From Pelagibacteraceae bacterium AG-426-I15 (GTDB taxonomy: Bacteria; Pseudomonadota; Alphaproteobacteria; Pelagibacterales; Pelagibacteraceae): a DNA stretch of 64,000 bases. A model generated the notes under the pieces. It did no database searches, was not told the origin of the DNA, and saw only the letters and a program-made list of their open reading frames with translations. The position numbers were made by a program, and so were the translations under genes. Positions 1 through 10,150 of this stretch are shown piece by piece; positions within the stretch are counted from its first letter, which is position 1, and every line of letters begins with the position of its first letter. Location: the NCBI GenBank assembly GCA_003213135.1, contig QCNT01000001.1:1-64000 (forward strand), written 5' to 3'.

Positions 1-51
1 ACCCAAAACTACAACATCGTATTCATGATCTATAATTTTATATGTACTCAT
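1..51 (-). CDS. sdhA: Succinate dehydrogenase flavoprotein subunit, N-terminal fragment (runs off window start)
   Basis: Minus-strand ATG at 51 translates MSTYKIIDHEYDVVVLG..., a flavoprotein N-terminus directly downstream of sdhC and sdhD. Confidence 0.85.
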   Translation of the reverse strand, partial: MSTYKIIDHEYDVVVLG

Positions 52-56
52 AAAAA

Positions 57-380
57 TTAAATTTTAATTAAAAATATAACTAATACTAATGTGATTATTA
101 TACTAAATAAAACAAGTAATCTGTTTGCGGCATTTTTGATTTTAAAATTGTCAATATAATCCTCAAAAACCTCACTTATAGTTAGCGTATAAAAGGTAAA
201 GGCTATTACAATGAACAAACAGAATATAATTTTAATTGATGTATTTGAGAGAAATGATGTTAGTTGAGAACTGTTAGCACCAAAATAAGATACAAAATTT
301 ATAACAAACCAAATCAAAAAGGGTATTAGCAAACCAGAAGAAATTTTAATTGCTAACCACTTTCTAGTTGCTTTAATCAT
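57..380 (-). CDS. sdhD: Succinate dehydrogenase hydrophobic membrane anchor subunit
   Basis: Three-TM small protein between sdhC and sdhA. Confidence 0.8.
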   Translation of the reverse strand: MIKATRKWLAIKISSGLLIPFLIWFVINFVSYFGANSSQLTSFLSNTSIKIIFCLFIVIAFTFYTLTISEVFEDYIDNFKIKNAANRLLVLFSIIITLVLVIFLIKI

Positions 381-381
381 T

Positions 382-750
382 TTAAATTATATTCCTTCCT
401 AATGTATAAAATAAAATTGCCAATATAAAAGATCCTACTATGGCTATTATGCCAGTTATCTTTGATACTTTTAAATCGAACCCGTAACCTATATCCCATG
501 CTAAATGCCTAATCTCATTTAAAATTTGAAAACTAAATGACCAACATAAAGATATGATTAAGAATTTTCCAAAAAATGACTGGAACAATATTTGGAGAGA
601 TTGAATATTAAAAATTAAAATTGATGAAATTAATATGATAGCAAAAAAATTTATTATGCCAACGATTCGGTGAGTTATAGATAAAAGCGAAGATATGTGC
701 CAACTATAAACTTGGATATGTGGGGACAGAGGTTTATTTTTATTATCCAT
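382..750 (-). CDS. sdhC: Succinate dehydrogenase cytochrome b556 subunit
   Basis: RPLSPHIQVY-like N-terminus (KPLSPHIQVYSWHISSLLSITHRIVG) and H-R motif typical of SdhC. Confidence 0.9.
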   Translation of the reverse strand: MDNKNKPLSPHIQVYSWHISSLLSITHRIVGIINFFAIILISSILIFNIQSLQILFQSFFGKFLIISLCWSFSFQILNEIRHLAWDIGYGFDLKVSKITGIIAIVGSFILAILFYTLGRNII

Positions 751-1747
751 AATATTTTTTTATAAGTTTTTCTGCAATTTGTACTGTATTTAATGCAGCT
801 CCTTTAAGCAAATTATCTGATACGACCCACAAATTAAGTGCTTTATTATTAGAGCTATCTTTTCGGATTCTAGAAATAAAAGTTAAGTAACTATTTTCTG
901 CTTCTAAAGGTGTTATATATCCTCCGTCTTTTCTTTCATCTAAAACCTTACACCCGTTAGCCTTTTCTAAAATATTTTGAACTTCTTTAACATCAAATGG
1001 TTTTTCAAATTCAATATTGATTGACTCTGAATGGGAGACAAGTACAGGTACTCTAACGCAGGTAGCTGTTATTTTAATTTTTGGATCTAAAATCTTTTGA
1101 GTTTCATTTATCATTTTCCACTCTTCTTTTGTATAACCTTCGTCAACAAATTCATCAATATGTGGTATCAAATTAAAAGCTATTGGTTTTGTAAAATTTT
1201 TAGAGTTTATTTTTTTTCCTTCTAAATAATCCTTTGATTGACTTAATAATTCATCCATCGGAGCTTTGCCTGCCCCTGATACAGATTGATAAGTTGAGAC
1301 CACGACTCTTTTAATATTAAAACGATCGTGTAATGGTTTTAAAGCTACAACCATCTGTATAGTAGAACAATTAGGATTGGCGATTATATTTTTCTTTTTA
1401 TACATCTCCAATTGATCCGGGTTAACTTCGGGGACTATTAAAGGAACATCATTGTCCATTCTAAAAAATTTTGAATTATCTATTACAACTGTTTTTTTAC
1501 TTGCTTTAGGTACCCATTGTTCAGCTATTTTACTCCCTGCAGCAAAAAAAGTAATTGGAGCATTTGAAAAATCATATTTTTCAATACTTTGGATTGTTAT
1601 TTCACTATCTTTGAATTTCATTTTTTTTCCTTCGCTTCTAGGAGAAGCAATAAGAAATAGTTTTGAAATTTTAATTTTAGACTTTTCTAAAATCTCAATA
1701 GTTTTTCTTCCGACGTTGCCGGTGGCACCAATTATAGCTAAATTCAT
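743..1747 (-). CDS. asd: Aspartate-semialdehyde dehydrogenase
   Basis: GATGNVG nucleotide motif and NPNCSTIQ active-site cysteine. Confidence 0.95.
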   Translation of the reverse strand: MNLAIIGATGNVGRKTIEILEKSKIKISKLFLIASPRSEGKKMKFKDSEITIQSIEKYDFSNAPITFFAAGSKIAEQWVPKASKKTVVIDNSKFFRMDNDVPLIVPEVNPDQLEMYKKKNIIANPNCSTIQMVVALKPLHDRFNIKRVVVSTYQSVSGAGKAPMDELLSQSKDYLEGKKINSKNFTKPIAFNLIPHIDEFVDEGYTKEEWKMINETQKILDPKIKITATCVRVPVLVSHSESINIEFEKPFDVKEVQNILEKANGCKVLDERKDGGYITPLEAENSYLTFISRIRKDSSNNKALNLWVVSDNLLKGAALNTVQIAEKLIKKYYG

Positions 1748-1759
1748 TTTATGAGTATT

Positions 1760-2863
1760 TTAATTTAAATTTGATATAATTGCATCACCCATCTCAGAGG
1801 TTGATACTTTTTTCATTCCTTTTGACATTATATCTGGTGTTCTTAGACCAGCTTCCAAGGTTTTTTCCACTGCCTTATCTAAAGAAGCGGACTCTTTTTC
1901 AAAACCTAAAGAATACTTTAATGCCATAGAAAAACTCAAAATAGTTGCTATTGGATTAGATATATTTTTCCCTGCTATGTCCGGTGCAGATCCGTGCACT
2001 GGTTCATATAAAGATCGTGTTCTTCCATTTTTATCTTTATCACCTAAAGAGGCGGAAGGTAACAATCCGAGCGATCCAGTCAGCATCGCAGCTTCATCTG
2101 ACAACATGTCTCCAAATAAATTATCAGCAAGAATAACATCAAATTGTTTGGGGTTTCGTAACAACTGCATTGCACAATTATCTGCCAGCATATGATTTAA
2201 TTCGATTTTTTTGTACTCTTTATCTTTTAGAGATTGAACTTCTTCTCTCCATAATACACCTGCCTCCATAACATTGGATTTTTCACAAGATGTTACTTTA
2301 TTTTTTCTTTTTGCTGCCAATTCAAAAGCTACTTTGGCAATTCTTTTAATTTCTTTTGTAGTATAAATATGTGTATTCACTCCTCTTCGTTCACCGTTTT
2401 CTATGGGCTTTATACCCCTTGGTTCTCCAAAGTAAATCCCGCCGGTTAACTCTCTAACTATAAGAATATCAAGTCCTGAAACTATTTCTGGTTTTAAAGT
2501 TGAAGAATTGACAAGCTGTTTAAAACAAATTGCTGGTCTTAAATTTGCAAATAATTTTAATTCTTTTCTTAGTTTTAATAGAGCCCTCTCTGGTTTTTTA
2601 GAAAATTCTAATTTATCATATTGTGGGCCTCCGCAAGCTCCAACTATGACAGCATCACTTTCTAGTGCCCTGTAAAATACCTCGTCTGTTATTGGTACAC
2701 CATGCTTATCAATAGCTGCACCTCCTATTAAATCTTGGTCAATTTTAAAATCTAAAGACTTTTTTTTATTAAACCAATCAATAATTTTTTTTGTTTCACC
2801 AACGACTTCTGGTCCTATACCATCGCCTGGTAGCAGTAATATTTTTTTTTGTTTATTTGGCAT
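1760..2863 (-). CDS. leuB: 3-isopropylmalate dehydrogenase
   Basis: [24 protein letters not shown] and [11 protein letters not shown] motifs. Confidence 0.96.
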   Translation of the reverse strand: MPNKQKKILLLPGDGIGPEVVGETKKIIDWFNKKKSLDFKIDQDLIGGAAIDKHGVPITDEVFYRALESDAVIVGACGGPQYDKLEFSKKPERALLKLRKELKLFANLRPAICFKQLVNSSTLKPEIVSGLDILIVRELTGGIYFGEPRGIKPIENGERRGVNTHIYTTKEIKRIAKVAFELAAKRKNKVTSCEKSNVMEAGVLWREEVQSLKDKEYKKIELNHMLADNCAMQLLRNPKQFDVILADNLFGDMLSDEAAMLTGSLGLLPSASLGDKDKNGRTRSLYEPVHGSAPDIAGKNISNPIATILSFSMALKYSLGFEKESASLDKAVEKTLEAGLRTPDIMSKGMKKVSTSEMGDAIISNLN

Positions 2864-2866
2864 TCT

Positions 2867-3463
2867 TTAAATCCAAGGTTTGTTTTGATTCATTTTTTTT
2901 TCAAAACTTTCAATTTTTTCTGTTTTTTCAAGAGATAAAGCAATATCATCTAGACCTTCTAATAAACATTTTTTTTTAAATGGATCTAACTCAAATTTAT
3001 ATGATTTGTTTCCATAAGTAATTTCTTGTTCGTCAAGCTTAACTTCGATACTTTCTTTTCTATTTGAGTATTCAGCTAGCTCTTTAATTATATTTTCATT
3101 AACTACGATAGGCAGGATGCCATTCTTAAAACAATTATTATAAAAAATATCAGCAAAACTCTGGCTAATTATTACTTTAATTCCAAAATCAAGAAGTGCC
3201 CAAGGAGCATGTTCTCTTGAAGAACCACATCCAAAGTTTTTACCTGTCACTAATATTTTAGAATTTTTGTATGGCTCGCTATCTAAAATAAATCCTTTAA
3301 TTTGACTGCCTTTTTCGTCAAACCTCATTTCATAAAACAAACTTTTTCCTAGACCAGATCTTTTGATAGTTTTCAAAAATTGTTTAGGAATAATCTTATC
3401 TGTGTCTATATTCATTATTGGAATATAAGCTGGTATACTAATTATATTTTTAAATTTTTCCAT
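2867..3463 (-). CDS. leuD: 3-isopropylmalate dehydratase small subunit
   Basis: NIDTDKIIPKQFLK and GCGSSREHAPWAL motifs; adjacent to leuC. Confidence 0.96.
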   Translation of the reverse strand: MEKFKNIISIPAYIPIMNIDTDKIIPKQFLKTIKRSGLGKSLFYEMRFDEKGSQIKGFILDSEPYKNSKILVTGKNFGCGSSREHAPWALLDFGIKVIISQSFADIFYNNCFKNGILPIVVNENIIKELAEYSNRKESIEVKLDEQEITYGNKSYKFELDPFKKKCLLEGLDDIALSLEKTEKIESFEKKMNQNKPWI

Positions 3464-3465
3464 TT

Positions 3466-4869
3466 TTAATCATCAAACTTTCTGACATCTGACAGATGCC
3501 CATCAATTGCAGCTGCGGCTGCCATGGCTGGACTTAGAAGATGAGTTCTGCCCCCACGCCCCTGTCTGCCTTCAAAATTTCTATTTGATGTAGATGCACA
3601 TCTCTCTTTGGGTTTAAGTTGATCTTCATTCATTCCAAGACACATTGAACAACCTGGTTCTCTCCATTCAAAACCGGATTGTTTAAAAATTTTGTCTAAA
3701 CCTTCCTGTTCAGCTTGATTTTTTACTAAACCAGATCCTGGCACAACCATTGCGTTTACATGTTTTGCAATTTTTTTATCTTTAAGGAGCTTAGCTGCCT
3801 CCCTAAGATCTTGAATTCTACCATTTGTGCAACTTCCAATGAAGACTTTATCAATTTTTATATCGGTCATTTTTGTATTGGCCTTTAAGCCCATATATTC
3901 TAGAGACCTTTTCATTGACATTTGTCTATCTTTATTTTTTTCTTTGCTTGGATCTGGAACTGATCCATTTACTGGCACAACATCTTGGGGTGAGGTCCCC
4001 CAAGTTACTTGTGGGATCACTTCGTTACCATCTATAAAAACTTCTTTGTCAAATTTGCAACCATTATCAGATTTTAATTTAGTCCAACTATCTATCGCTT
4101 TTTTCCAATCATCTTTTTTTGGTGACATGGGCTTATTCTCTAAATATTTGAAAGTTTTTTCATCTGGTTCTATAAGTCCTGCTCTAGCACCTCCTTCAAT
4201 AGTCATGTTACAAATTGTCATTCTTTCTTCCATGCTCAAATTTTTTATAACATTTCCAGAAAATTCTATTACATAACCTGTTCCACCAGCTGTACCTATT
4301 GATCCGATTATTTTTAATATTACATCTTTTGCTGTTACTCCTATTGGAAGTTTTCCATTAACTTTTAAAAGAAAGTTTTTTGATTTTTTTTGTATAAGAG
4401 TTTGGGTAGCCAAAACGTGTTCTACCTCTGAAGTTCCAATACCAAATGCTAGCGCTCCAAAAGCCCCGTGCGTTGCTGTGTGGCTATCTCCGCAAACTAT
4501 AACAGTCCCGGGTTGTGTAAATCCTTGTTCAGGTCCTATTATATGAACTATACCTTGTCTTTTGTCGTTCATATCAAATAGAGGCACTTTAAATTCTTCG
4601 CAGTTTTTTCTTAAAGTATCTACTTGTATTTTTGATTGTTGATCTTCAATTCCTTTAGATCGATCTGTTGTTGGAACATTGTGATCAGCTACAGCTAAAG
4701 TTAAATTCGGTTGTCTAACTTTTCTTGAGTTAATTCTTAATCCTTCAAAAGCTTGGGGACTTGTAACCTCATGAATAAGATGTCTGTCTACATAAAGTAA
4801 AGAAGTACCATCTTCCTGTTGGTGAACAAGGTGATCTTCCCAGATTTTATCGTATAAAGTTTTGGGCAT
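3466..4869 (-). CDS. leuC: 3-isopropylmalate dehydratase large subunit
   Basis: [51 protein letters not shown] and FIGSCTNGR motifs. Confidence 0.97.
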   Translation of the reverse strand: MPKTLYDKIWEDHLVHQQEDGTSLLYVDRHLIHEVTSPQAFEGLRINSRKVRQPNLTLAVADHNVPTTDRSKGIEDQQSKIQVDTLRKNCEEFKVPLFDMNDKRQGIVHIIGPEQGFTQPGTVIVCGDSHTATHGAFGALAFGIGTSEVEHVLATQTLIQKKSKNFLLKVNGKLPIGVTAKDVILKIIGSIGTAGGTGYVIEFSGNVIKNLSMEERMTICNMTIEGGARAGLIEPDEKTFKYLENKPMSPKKDDWKKAIDSWTKLKSDNGCKFDKEVFIDGNEVIPQVTWGTSPQDVVPVNGSVPDPSKEKNKDRQMSMKRSLEYMGLKANTKMTDIKIDKVFIGSCTNGRIQDLREAAKLLKDKKIAKHVNAMVVPGSGLVKNQAEQEGLDKIFKQSGFEWREPGCSMCLGMNEDQLKPKERCASTSNRNFEGRQGRGGRTHLLSPAMAAAAAIDGHLSDVRKFDD

Positions 4870-4877
4870 TTAAAAAA

Positions 4878-5357
4878 TTACTTTTGTTTATCTGATTTCT
4901 TAACTTCTTCTTTTTCTGTAATTTTTTTTTCAGAAACTTCCTCTTGTGAGGGTGTTTCTGGAATTGAGGTTTTAACATCAACTTCCATTCCAATATTTTT
5001 TTTAATTTTTTCAGCAATTCTAGCAGATTTTCCTTCTCTATCTCTTAAATAATACAGTTTAGCCCTTCTCACTTTTCCTGAACGAATTACTTTTATAGAA
5101 CCTACAACAGGACTATATAATGCAAAAGTTCTCTCGACTCCTTCCCCAAATGAAATTTTTCTTACAGTGAAAGAAGAATTGATATTTCTATTTTTTTTTG
5201 CAATACAAATTCCCTCAAAATTTTGAATTCTTTCTCTCTTGCCTTCCACAATTCTTACACCAACTCTGATAGTATCTCCTGGAAAAAATTCAGGGATTTT
5301 TCTTTTTGAAACGATTTTTTCAAGATTTGCTTTATTAATGTCCTCTATATTTTTCAT
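4878..5357 (-). CDS. rplS: 50S ribosomal protein L19 with charged C-terminal tail
   Basis: [28 protein letters not shown]; order trmD-rplS. Confidence 0.95.
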   Translation of the reverse strand: MKNIEDINKANLEKIVSKRKIPEFFPGDTIRVGVRIVEGKRERIQNFEGICIAKKNRNINSSFTVRKISFGEGVERTFALYSPVVGSIKVIRSGKVRRAKLYYLRDREGKSARIAEKIKKNIGMEVDVKTSIPETPSQEEVSEKKITEKEEVKKSDKQK

Positions 5358-6049
5358 TTTTTATCTTTTTTTAAATATTTTTTCCATAAATCTGGTCTTC
5401 GGCGTCGTGTTATATCCTCTGATTGGGATAAACGCCAGTCCTTAATTTTGGCATGATCGCCAGATAATAGGACCTCTGGAACACTTTTTTTTTCCCATAT
5501 TTGCGGTTTTGTGTATTGAGGGTATTCTAATAATTCGTTTTCAAAACTTTCTTCATTTTTTGACATATCGTTCCCCAGTACTTTTGGCAGCAGTCTTAGG
5601 ACTGCATCTATAACTACAATAGATGCTGTTTCACCTCCAGAAAGAATATAGTCTCCAATACTAATTTCTTCTATTCCTCTTGAATCAATAACACGTTCAT
5701 CAATTCCTTCAAAATGTCCGCAAATTAAGTTTATGGTTTTTTCTTTGGATAATTCTTTCGCCATTCTTTGATCAAACTTTTTTCCTTTTGGAGATAAATA
5801 AAAAATTCTTTCGCCTTTATTTGTATTTTTGTCTATTGATTTTGCCAAAACATCTGGTCTCAACAACATACCGCTTCCACCACCAAAAGTTTTATCATCG
5901 ACTGTTTTGTGTTTATCGTCTGCAAAATCTCTAATGTTTACAGCCTCTAAGCTCCATATTTTTTTTTCTAATGCTTTACCGTATAAACCTTTGCTTAAAG
6001 GTCCTGGAAATATTTCTGGGTATAACGTAAATACTCTTACAGACCACAT
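5354..6049 (-). CDS. trmD: tRNA (guanine37-N1)-methyltransferase
   Basis: [37 protein letters not shown] and GDYILSGGE motifs. Confidence 0.96.
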   Translation of the reverse strand: MWSVRVFTLYPEIFPGPLSKGLYGKALEKKIWSLEAVNIRDFADDKHKTVDDKTFGGGSGMLLRPDVLAKSIDKNTNKGERIFYLSPKGKKFDQRMAKELSKEKTINLICGHFEGIDERVIDSRGIEEISIGDYILSGGETASIVVIDAVLRLLPKVLGNDMSKNEESFENELLEYPQYTKPQIWEKKSVPEVLLSGDHAKIKDWRLSQSEDITRRRRPDLWKKYLKKDKK

Positions 6050-6465
6050 TATTTCTTCTTTTCCTCTTTTTTTGCCTCCTGTTTAGGAGCTTCTTTTTTA
6101 GGTTCCTCTTTTTTTGCCTCCTGTTTAGGAGCTTCTTTTTTAGGTTCCTCTTTTCCATCTTTTTTTCTATCTTTTTTTGGAATAGCCTTTTGAGGGTTGT
6201 TCCCTGGTTTAGGCATTGGCATAATATTTATTTCTCCTAGGATTCTAGAAACTCTTACTGTCGGCCTTGCACCTTTGCTTAACCAATGTTTTACTCTTTC
6301 TGCCTCTAATTTAATTCTCTCTTTTTTATCTTTGGGCAAAAGGGGATTGAATGATCCAAGTTTTTCTATAAATCTCCCGTCTCTTGGAAATCTGCTATCA
6401 GCAACAACTATTTTGTAAATTGGTCTTTTTTTCGCTCCACCCATTGATAATCTTATTTTTAACAT
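6049..6465 (-). CDS. rpsP: 30S ribosomal protein S16 with low-complexity Lys/Glu/Pro C-terminal repeats
   Basis: [41 protein letters not shown]. Confidence 0.96.
   Translation of the reverse strand: MLKIRLSMGGAKKRPIYKIVVADSRFPRDGRFIEKLGSFNPLLPKDKKERIKLEAERVKHWLSKGARPTVRVSRILGEINIMPMPKPGNNPQKAIPKKDRKKDGKEEPKKEAPKQEAKKEEPKKEAPKQEAKKEEKKK
6061..6150 (-). repeat. Tandem 42-bp (14-codon) repeat, about 2 copies, in the rpsP 3' end ([14 protein letters not shown] unit)
   Basis: gcctcctgtttaggagcttcttttttaggttcctctttttt begins at 6074 and again at 6116. Confidence 0.9.
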
Positions 6466-6475
6466 TTTGATCCTT

Positions 6476-7825
6476 TCATTTTAGATTGTTTAATAATTCA
6501 TCAGGTATTTGTCCTTTAGGTACTTTACCTTGAGACATTTTCTTCATCATTTTTGACATCATCTTAAACTGCTTGAGCAAACGATTAATAGTTTGAACAT
6601 CAGTTCCAGATCCTAATGAAATTCTTTTTCTTCTTGAACCACTTATAATTTCTGGGTTCTCTCTTTCTTTTTTAGTCATAGATAAAATAATTGCTTCGTT
6701 GGCGGTCAAAAGTTTTTCGTCTACATTTGCATTTTTCATTTGCTCTTTTGCTTTACCTACCCCTGGTAAAAGTGATAGAACGCCTTCCATGCCCCCCATT
6801 TTTTTCATTTGTCTAATCTGCATTAAATAATCTTCGAAAGTAAATTTACCTTTCTTTAGATTTTCCTCAGCTTCTTTGATTTTCTCTTCATCTAGGTCTT
6901 GGGAAGCTTTTTCTACAAGAGAAACCACATCTCCCATACCAAGAATTCTATTCGCTAATCTGTCAGGATAAAATTTTTCAAAATCATCAATTTTTTCTCC
7001 AACACCTATAAATTTAATAGGTTTTCCAGTAGTTTGTTTCATGCTTAAAGCTGCACCACCACGACCATCACCATCGACTCTGGTCAAAATAATACTTGTT
7101 AATTTTACAGATTTATCAAATTCTGATGCGAGATTAACAGCTATTTGTCCTGTCAGTGAGTCTGCGACCAGCATTGTTTCCACAGGATTAACTTCTGCTT
7201 TTAAATTCTTGATCTCAGACATCATGTTTAAGTCAATTTGAGTTCGCCCAGCTGTATCGAAAATTATAATGTCTGAACCGTTAAGGCTTGCAGCATTCTT
7301 GGCTCTTTTTGCTATATCTAATGGAAGCTGGTCTTTAATAATTGGAAGTACGCTTAAATTATTTTTTTCACATAAAATTTTTAATTGTTCCTGTGCTGCT
7401 GGTCTGTATACATCTAAACTTACTAATAATGTTTTTTTCTTAAAGTTTTTTTCTAAATTTTTTGCTAATTTAACTGAAGTTGTTGTTTTTCCAGAACCTT
7501 GTAAACCAAGTAATAATATGGATGCTGGAGGAGTTGCTTTTAGATTTATTGTTTCGCCTTCACCTCCTAATAATAGAACTAGTTGATCATAAACAATCTT
7601 TACTAGCATTTGGCCTGGTGAAGTAGATCTAATAATCTCTTGGCCAATAGCTTTAGGTTTAATATCTTCAATGAATTTCTTAACTACGGGCAGTGCCACA
7701 TCAGCGGCTAATAAAGCCCCTCTAATTTCTTTTAAACCAGTTTCTACCTGGCTTTCATTAAGTGAAGGGGCTTTTTTTAGATTACTAAATATTCCCTCTA
7801 ATTTATTTGTTAAATTTTCAAACAT
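6476..7825 (-). CDS. ffh: Signal recognition particle protein Ffh
   Basis: Start corrected to [16 protein letters not shown] (ATG at 7825). [22 protein letters not shown], and Met-rich M domain [15 protein letters not shown]. The track's extra 47 N-terminal residues lie in the structured leader. Confidence 0.96.
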   Translation of the reverse strand: MFENLTNKLEGIFSNLKKAPSLNESQVETGLKEIRGALLAADVALPVVKKFIEDIKPKAIGQEIIRSTSPGQMLVKIVYDQLVLLLGGEGETINLKATPPASILLLGLQGSGKTTTSVKLAKNLEKNFKKKTLLVSLDVYRPAAQEQLKILCEKNNLSVLPIIKDQLPLDIAKRAKNAASLNGSDIIIFDTAGRTQIDLNMMSEIKNLKAEVNPVETMLVADSLTGQIAVNLASEFDKSVKLTSIILTRVDGDGRGGAALSMKQTTGKPIKFIGVGEKIDDFEKFYPDRLANRILGMGDVVSLVEKASQDLDEEKIKEAEENLKKGKFTFEDYLMQIRQMKKMGGMEGVLSLLPGVGKAKEQMKNANVDEKLLTANEAIILSMTKKERENPEIISGSRRKRISLGSGTDVQTINRLLKQFKMMSKMMKKMSQGKVPKGQIPDELLNNLK

Positions 7826-7837
7826 TTTTTTTATTTT

Positions 7838-7945
7838 TCCAACACCTATCGCACTAGTGGGCGAACCATCGCTGACTAGTGTCGATCCCTTTATTTCTAA
7901 AGGCACCGCAAAATCTAATATTTGCGGAAGTGACGAGAAGCTACA
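7838..7945 (-). ncRNA. Structured 5' leader RNA upstream of ffh (candidate cis-regulatory element)
   Basis: Minus-strand hairpins: CCGCAAA/UUUGCGG (7906-7912 with 7921-7927); CCUUUA-GAAA-UAAAGG (7888-7903, GNRA loop); CACUAGU/ACUAGUG (7852-7858 with 7875-7881) with nested GCGA-UGGU-UCGC. The region is visibly more GC-rich than its surroundings. A candidate ffh leader motif has been described in Pelagibacter (from memory). Confidence 0.8.
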
Positions 7946-7989
7946 ATTAAGGGTTTTAAAAGTCAATGAATAAAGATACTAATCAAATT

Positions 7990-8802
7990 ATGGCACTTTT
8001 AAACGCTTACAGAATGAATGGTCTTGGAAATAATTTCTTAATTATTGATAGAAGGAATAATGCAATAGAACTAAGCAAAGACAAAATAGTAAGTATATCA
8101 AACATGAGGATAGTTCCTTTTGACCAATTAATTACTTTAGAAAAAGATGAAAAAAATAAATACCCTATAAAAATTTTCAACCCTGATGGAATTGAAGTAA
8201 CTGCATGTGGGAACGGTGCAAGATGCATTGCATATTTAATTTTCAATGAAAATAAACAAAAAAATATTTCAATAAAAACAAAAGAGAGAATTTTGACAGC
8301 TGAAATAGTTGGAAAACAAAACGTTAAAATAAATATGGGAAAACCAAAATTCGGGTGGGAAGAAGTACCATTAAGTGAAGAAATGAGTACGAAAGAGGTT
8401 ATTATTGATTTTTTAGATAAAAAATATGGGTATGGATTTTGTATAAATGTCGGAAATCCTCATATTGTTTTTTTCGTAAAAGATTGTTCTGGAATTGACA
8501 TAAAAAAATTGGGACCAAAAATTGAAAATTACAAATTTTTTCCAGAAAGAACTAATGTAACCTTTGCTCAGGTTTTGGACAAAAGGAATATTAAAGTCAA
8601 TGTTTGGGAAAGAGGTGCTGGACAAACAAAAGCTTGTGGTACTGCAGCCTGTGCAGTTGCTGTTGCAGCCTCAATAAAAGGTTTGACAGATAAAAATTTA
8701 CAGATTCATTTTAAAGAAGGAAATCTTCAAATTGACTACCAAGAAGAAATATTTATGGCCGGGCCTGTTTCAGAAGTTAAAGAAATTAAAATAGATATCT
8801 GA
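7990..8802 (+). CDS. dapF: Diaminopimelate epimerase
   Basis: YRMNGLGNNFLIID, NPDGIEVTACGNGARCIA and GAGQTKACGTAACA motifs; start could also be 7966. Confidence 0.95.
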   Translation: MALLNAYRMNGLGNNFLIIDRRNNAIELSKDKIVSISNMRIVPFDQLITLEKDEKNKYPIKIFNPDGIEVTACGNGARCIAYLIFNENKQKNISIKTKERILTAEIVGKQNVKINMGKPKFGWEEVPLSEEMSTKEVIIDFLDKKYGYGFCINVGNPHIVFFVKDCSGIDIKKLGPKIENYKFFPERTNVTFAQVLDKRNIKVNVWERGAGQTKACGTAACAVAVAASIKGLTDKNLQIHFKEGNLQIDYQEEIFMAGPVSEVKEIKIDI

Positions 8803-9677
8803 TGAAATTTTTTGAAAATTTTAATTTTAACAATTTGTTTAGTAAAAAAAAGATAGACAAAAATTTACTAGACAAATTTGAAGAACTTCTCATTGAATCC
8901 GATGTTGGTGTACAAATAGCCTCAGATCTAAAAGAAAAATTTAAAAAAGAAAAAATAGGCAAAGAAATTAAAGATGAAAAAGAAATATTTGATTTTCTTG
9001 GAGATCAAATATCTAAAATACTAAGTCCTTATGAAAGAAAACTTAATGATCTTTGTAAAAATTCCCCGTCTATAATAGTTGTAGCTGGAGTAAATGGTGT
9101 AGGTAAAACAACTACTATTGGAAAATTAGGAAAATTATTTACAGATAATGGAAAAAAAATAGTTTTTGGTGCTGCTGATACATTCAGAGCAGCTGCAATA
9201 GATCAGTTAGAGCTTTGGTCTAAAAAAATTGGTGCTGATTTTGTAAAGTCAGATATTGGAACTGATCCCGCATCTGTTGGGTACAAGACAGCAAAATTTG
9301 TCGAGGAAAATAAATCAGATATAGCTTTTATTGATACAGCGGGAAGATTACAAAATAAAAAAAATCTTATGGAAGAGTATAAAAAAATATTTACGGTATT
9401 AAAGAAAATAGATCCAGAATATCCACACGAAACTATCTTGATTTTAGATGCTACAACAGGTCAAAATGCTTTAAATCAAGTAGAAGAATTTAAAAAGGTT
9501 TCTAAAGTGACTGGTTTAATTTTAACAAAATTAGATACTTCGGCAAAAGGAGGAATATTATTGGCTATAACCAAAAAGTATAGTTTACCTATTATTGCGG
9601 TCGGTATGGGAGAAAAAGAAAGTGATTTACATCCATTTGACCCTATACGATTTTCTAAAATGCTAATTAAAAACTAA
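8802..9677 (+). CDS. ftsY: Signal recognition particle receptor FtsY
   Basis: VNGVGKTTTIGKLGKLF, AADTFRAAAIDQLELW, DTAGRLQNKKNLMEEYKKI and LTKLDTSAKGG. Confidence 0.96.
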   Translation: MKFFENFNFNNLFSKKKIDKNLLDKFEELLIESDVGVQIASDLKEKFKKEKIGKEIKDEKEIFDFLGDQISKILSPYERKLNDLCKNSPSIIVVAGVNGVGKTTTIGKLGKLFTDNGKKIVFGAADTFRAAAIDQLELWSKKIGADFVKSDIGTDPASVGYKTAKFVEENKSDIAFIDTAGRLQNKKNLMEEYKKIFTVLKKIDPEYPHETILILDATTGQNALNQVEEFKKVSKVTGLILTKLDTSAKGGILLAITKKYSLPIIAVGMGEKESDLHPFDPIRFSKMLIKN

Positions 9678-9679
9678 AC

Positions 9680-10150
9680 ATGAAGATACCAAAAAATATA
9701 GAACCAATTTTATCTGGAATTTCTGCAGCAATAGTTATCGGTGTTTTAGCTTTTTTAACTCTAAGGACGTCTGCAGGTATATGGTTAATGTTTTCATTTG
9801 GAGCAACAGTTTTTATTGTTTTTGTGCTTTATAATTTAGAAACTGCACAACCAAAAAATATTTTTTTTGGACATCTGGTTTCTTTGCTAGTTGGAATAAT
9901 TTTTAACGAAACAATTGGTTTCTCTTTTTACTCACTAGGTTTGTCTGTAGGTATAGCGGTAACTTTGATGGTATATCTTAATATAATGCATCCTCCAGCA
10001 GCTTCTAATCCTTTAGTAGTTTTGTTTACCGATGTATCTTATAATTACATAGTGTTCCCAGTTATTGTTGGAACAATTGCAATAATTTTAATGTCAGTTT
10101 TTATTAACAAAATTATTCTTAAAAGAAATTACCCAACTAAATGGTTTTGA
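9680..10150 (+). CDS. HPP family integral membrane protein
   Basis: Four-TM protein with MHPPAASNPL motif. Confidence 0.8.
   Translation: MKIPKNIEPILSGISAAIVIGVLAFLTLRTSAGIWLMFSFGATVFIVFVLYNLETAQPKNIFFGHLVSLLVGIIFNETIGFSFYSLGLSVGIAVTLMVYLNIMHPPAASNPLVVLFTDVSYNYIVFPVIVGTIAIILMSVFINKIILKRNYPTKWF

Noticed and set aside
3827-4276. 149-aa plus-strand ORF antisense to leuC
   Set aside because: Antisense shadow of a well-supported conserved CDS; no recognisable family or ribosome-binding context.
5976-6158. 60-aa Lys/Arg-rich [20 protein letters not shown]...
   Set aside because: Out-of-frame reading of the rpsP tandem repeats and trmD start; repeat-driven artefact.
7826-7966. ORF-track N-terminal extension of Ffh (MTFKTLNCSFSSLPQILDF...)
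   Set aside because: The canonical Ffh start MFENL at 7825 is clear, and the upstream segment folds into three hairpins; treated as leader RNA and not protein.
7966-9680. Missing MtaB-like tRNA methylthiotransferase between dapF and ftsY
   Set aside because: dapF and ftsY are directly adjacent, although some alphaproteobacteria have a gene in between; gene order varies enough that I do not count it as a finding.
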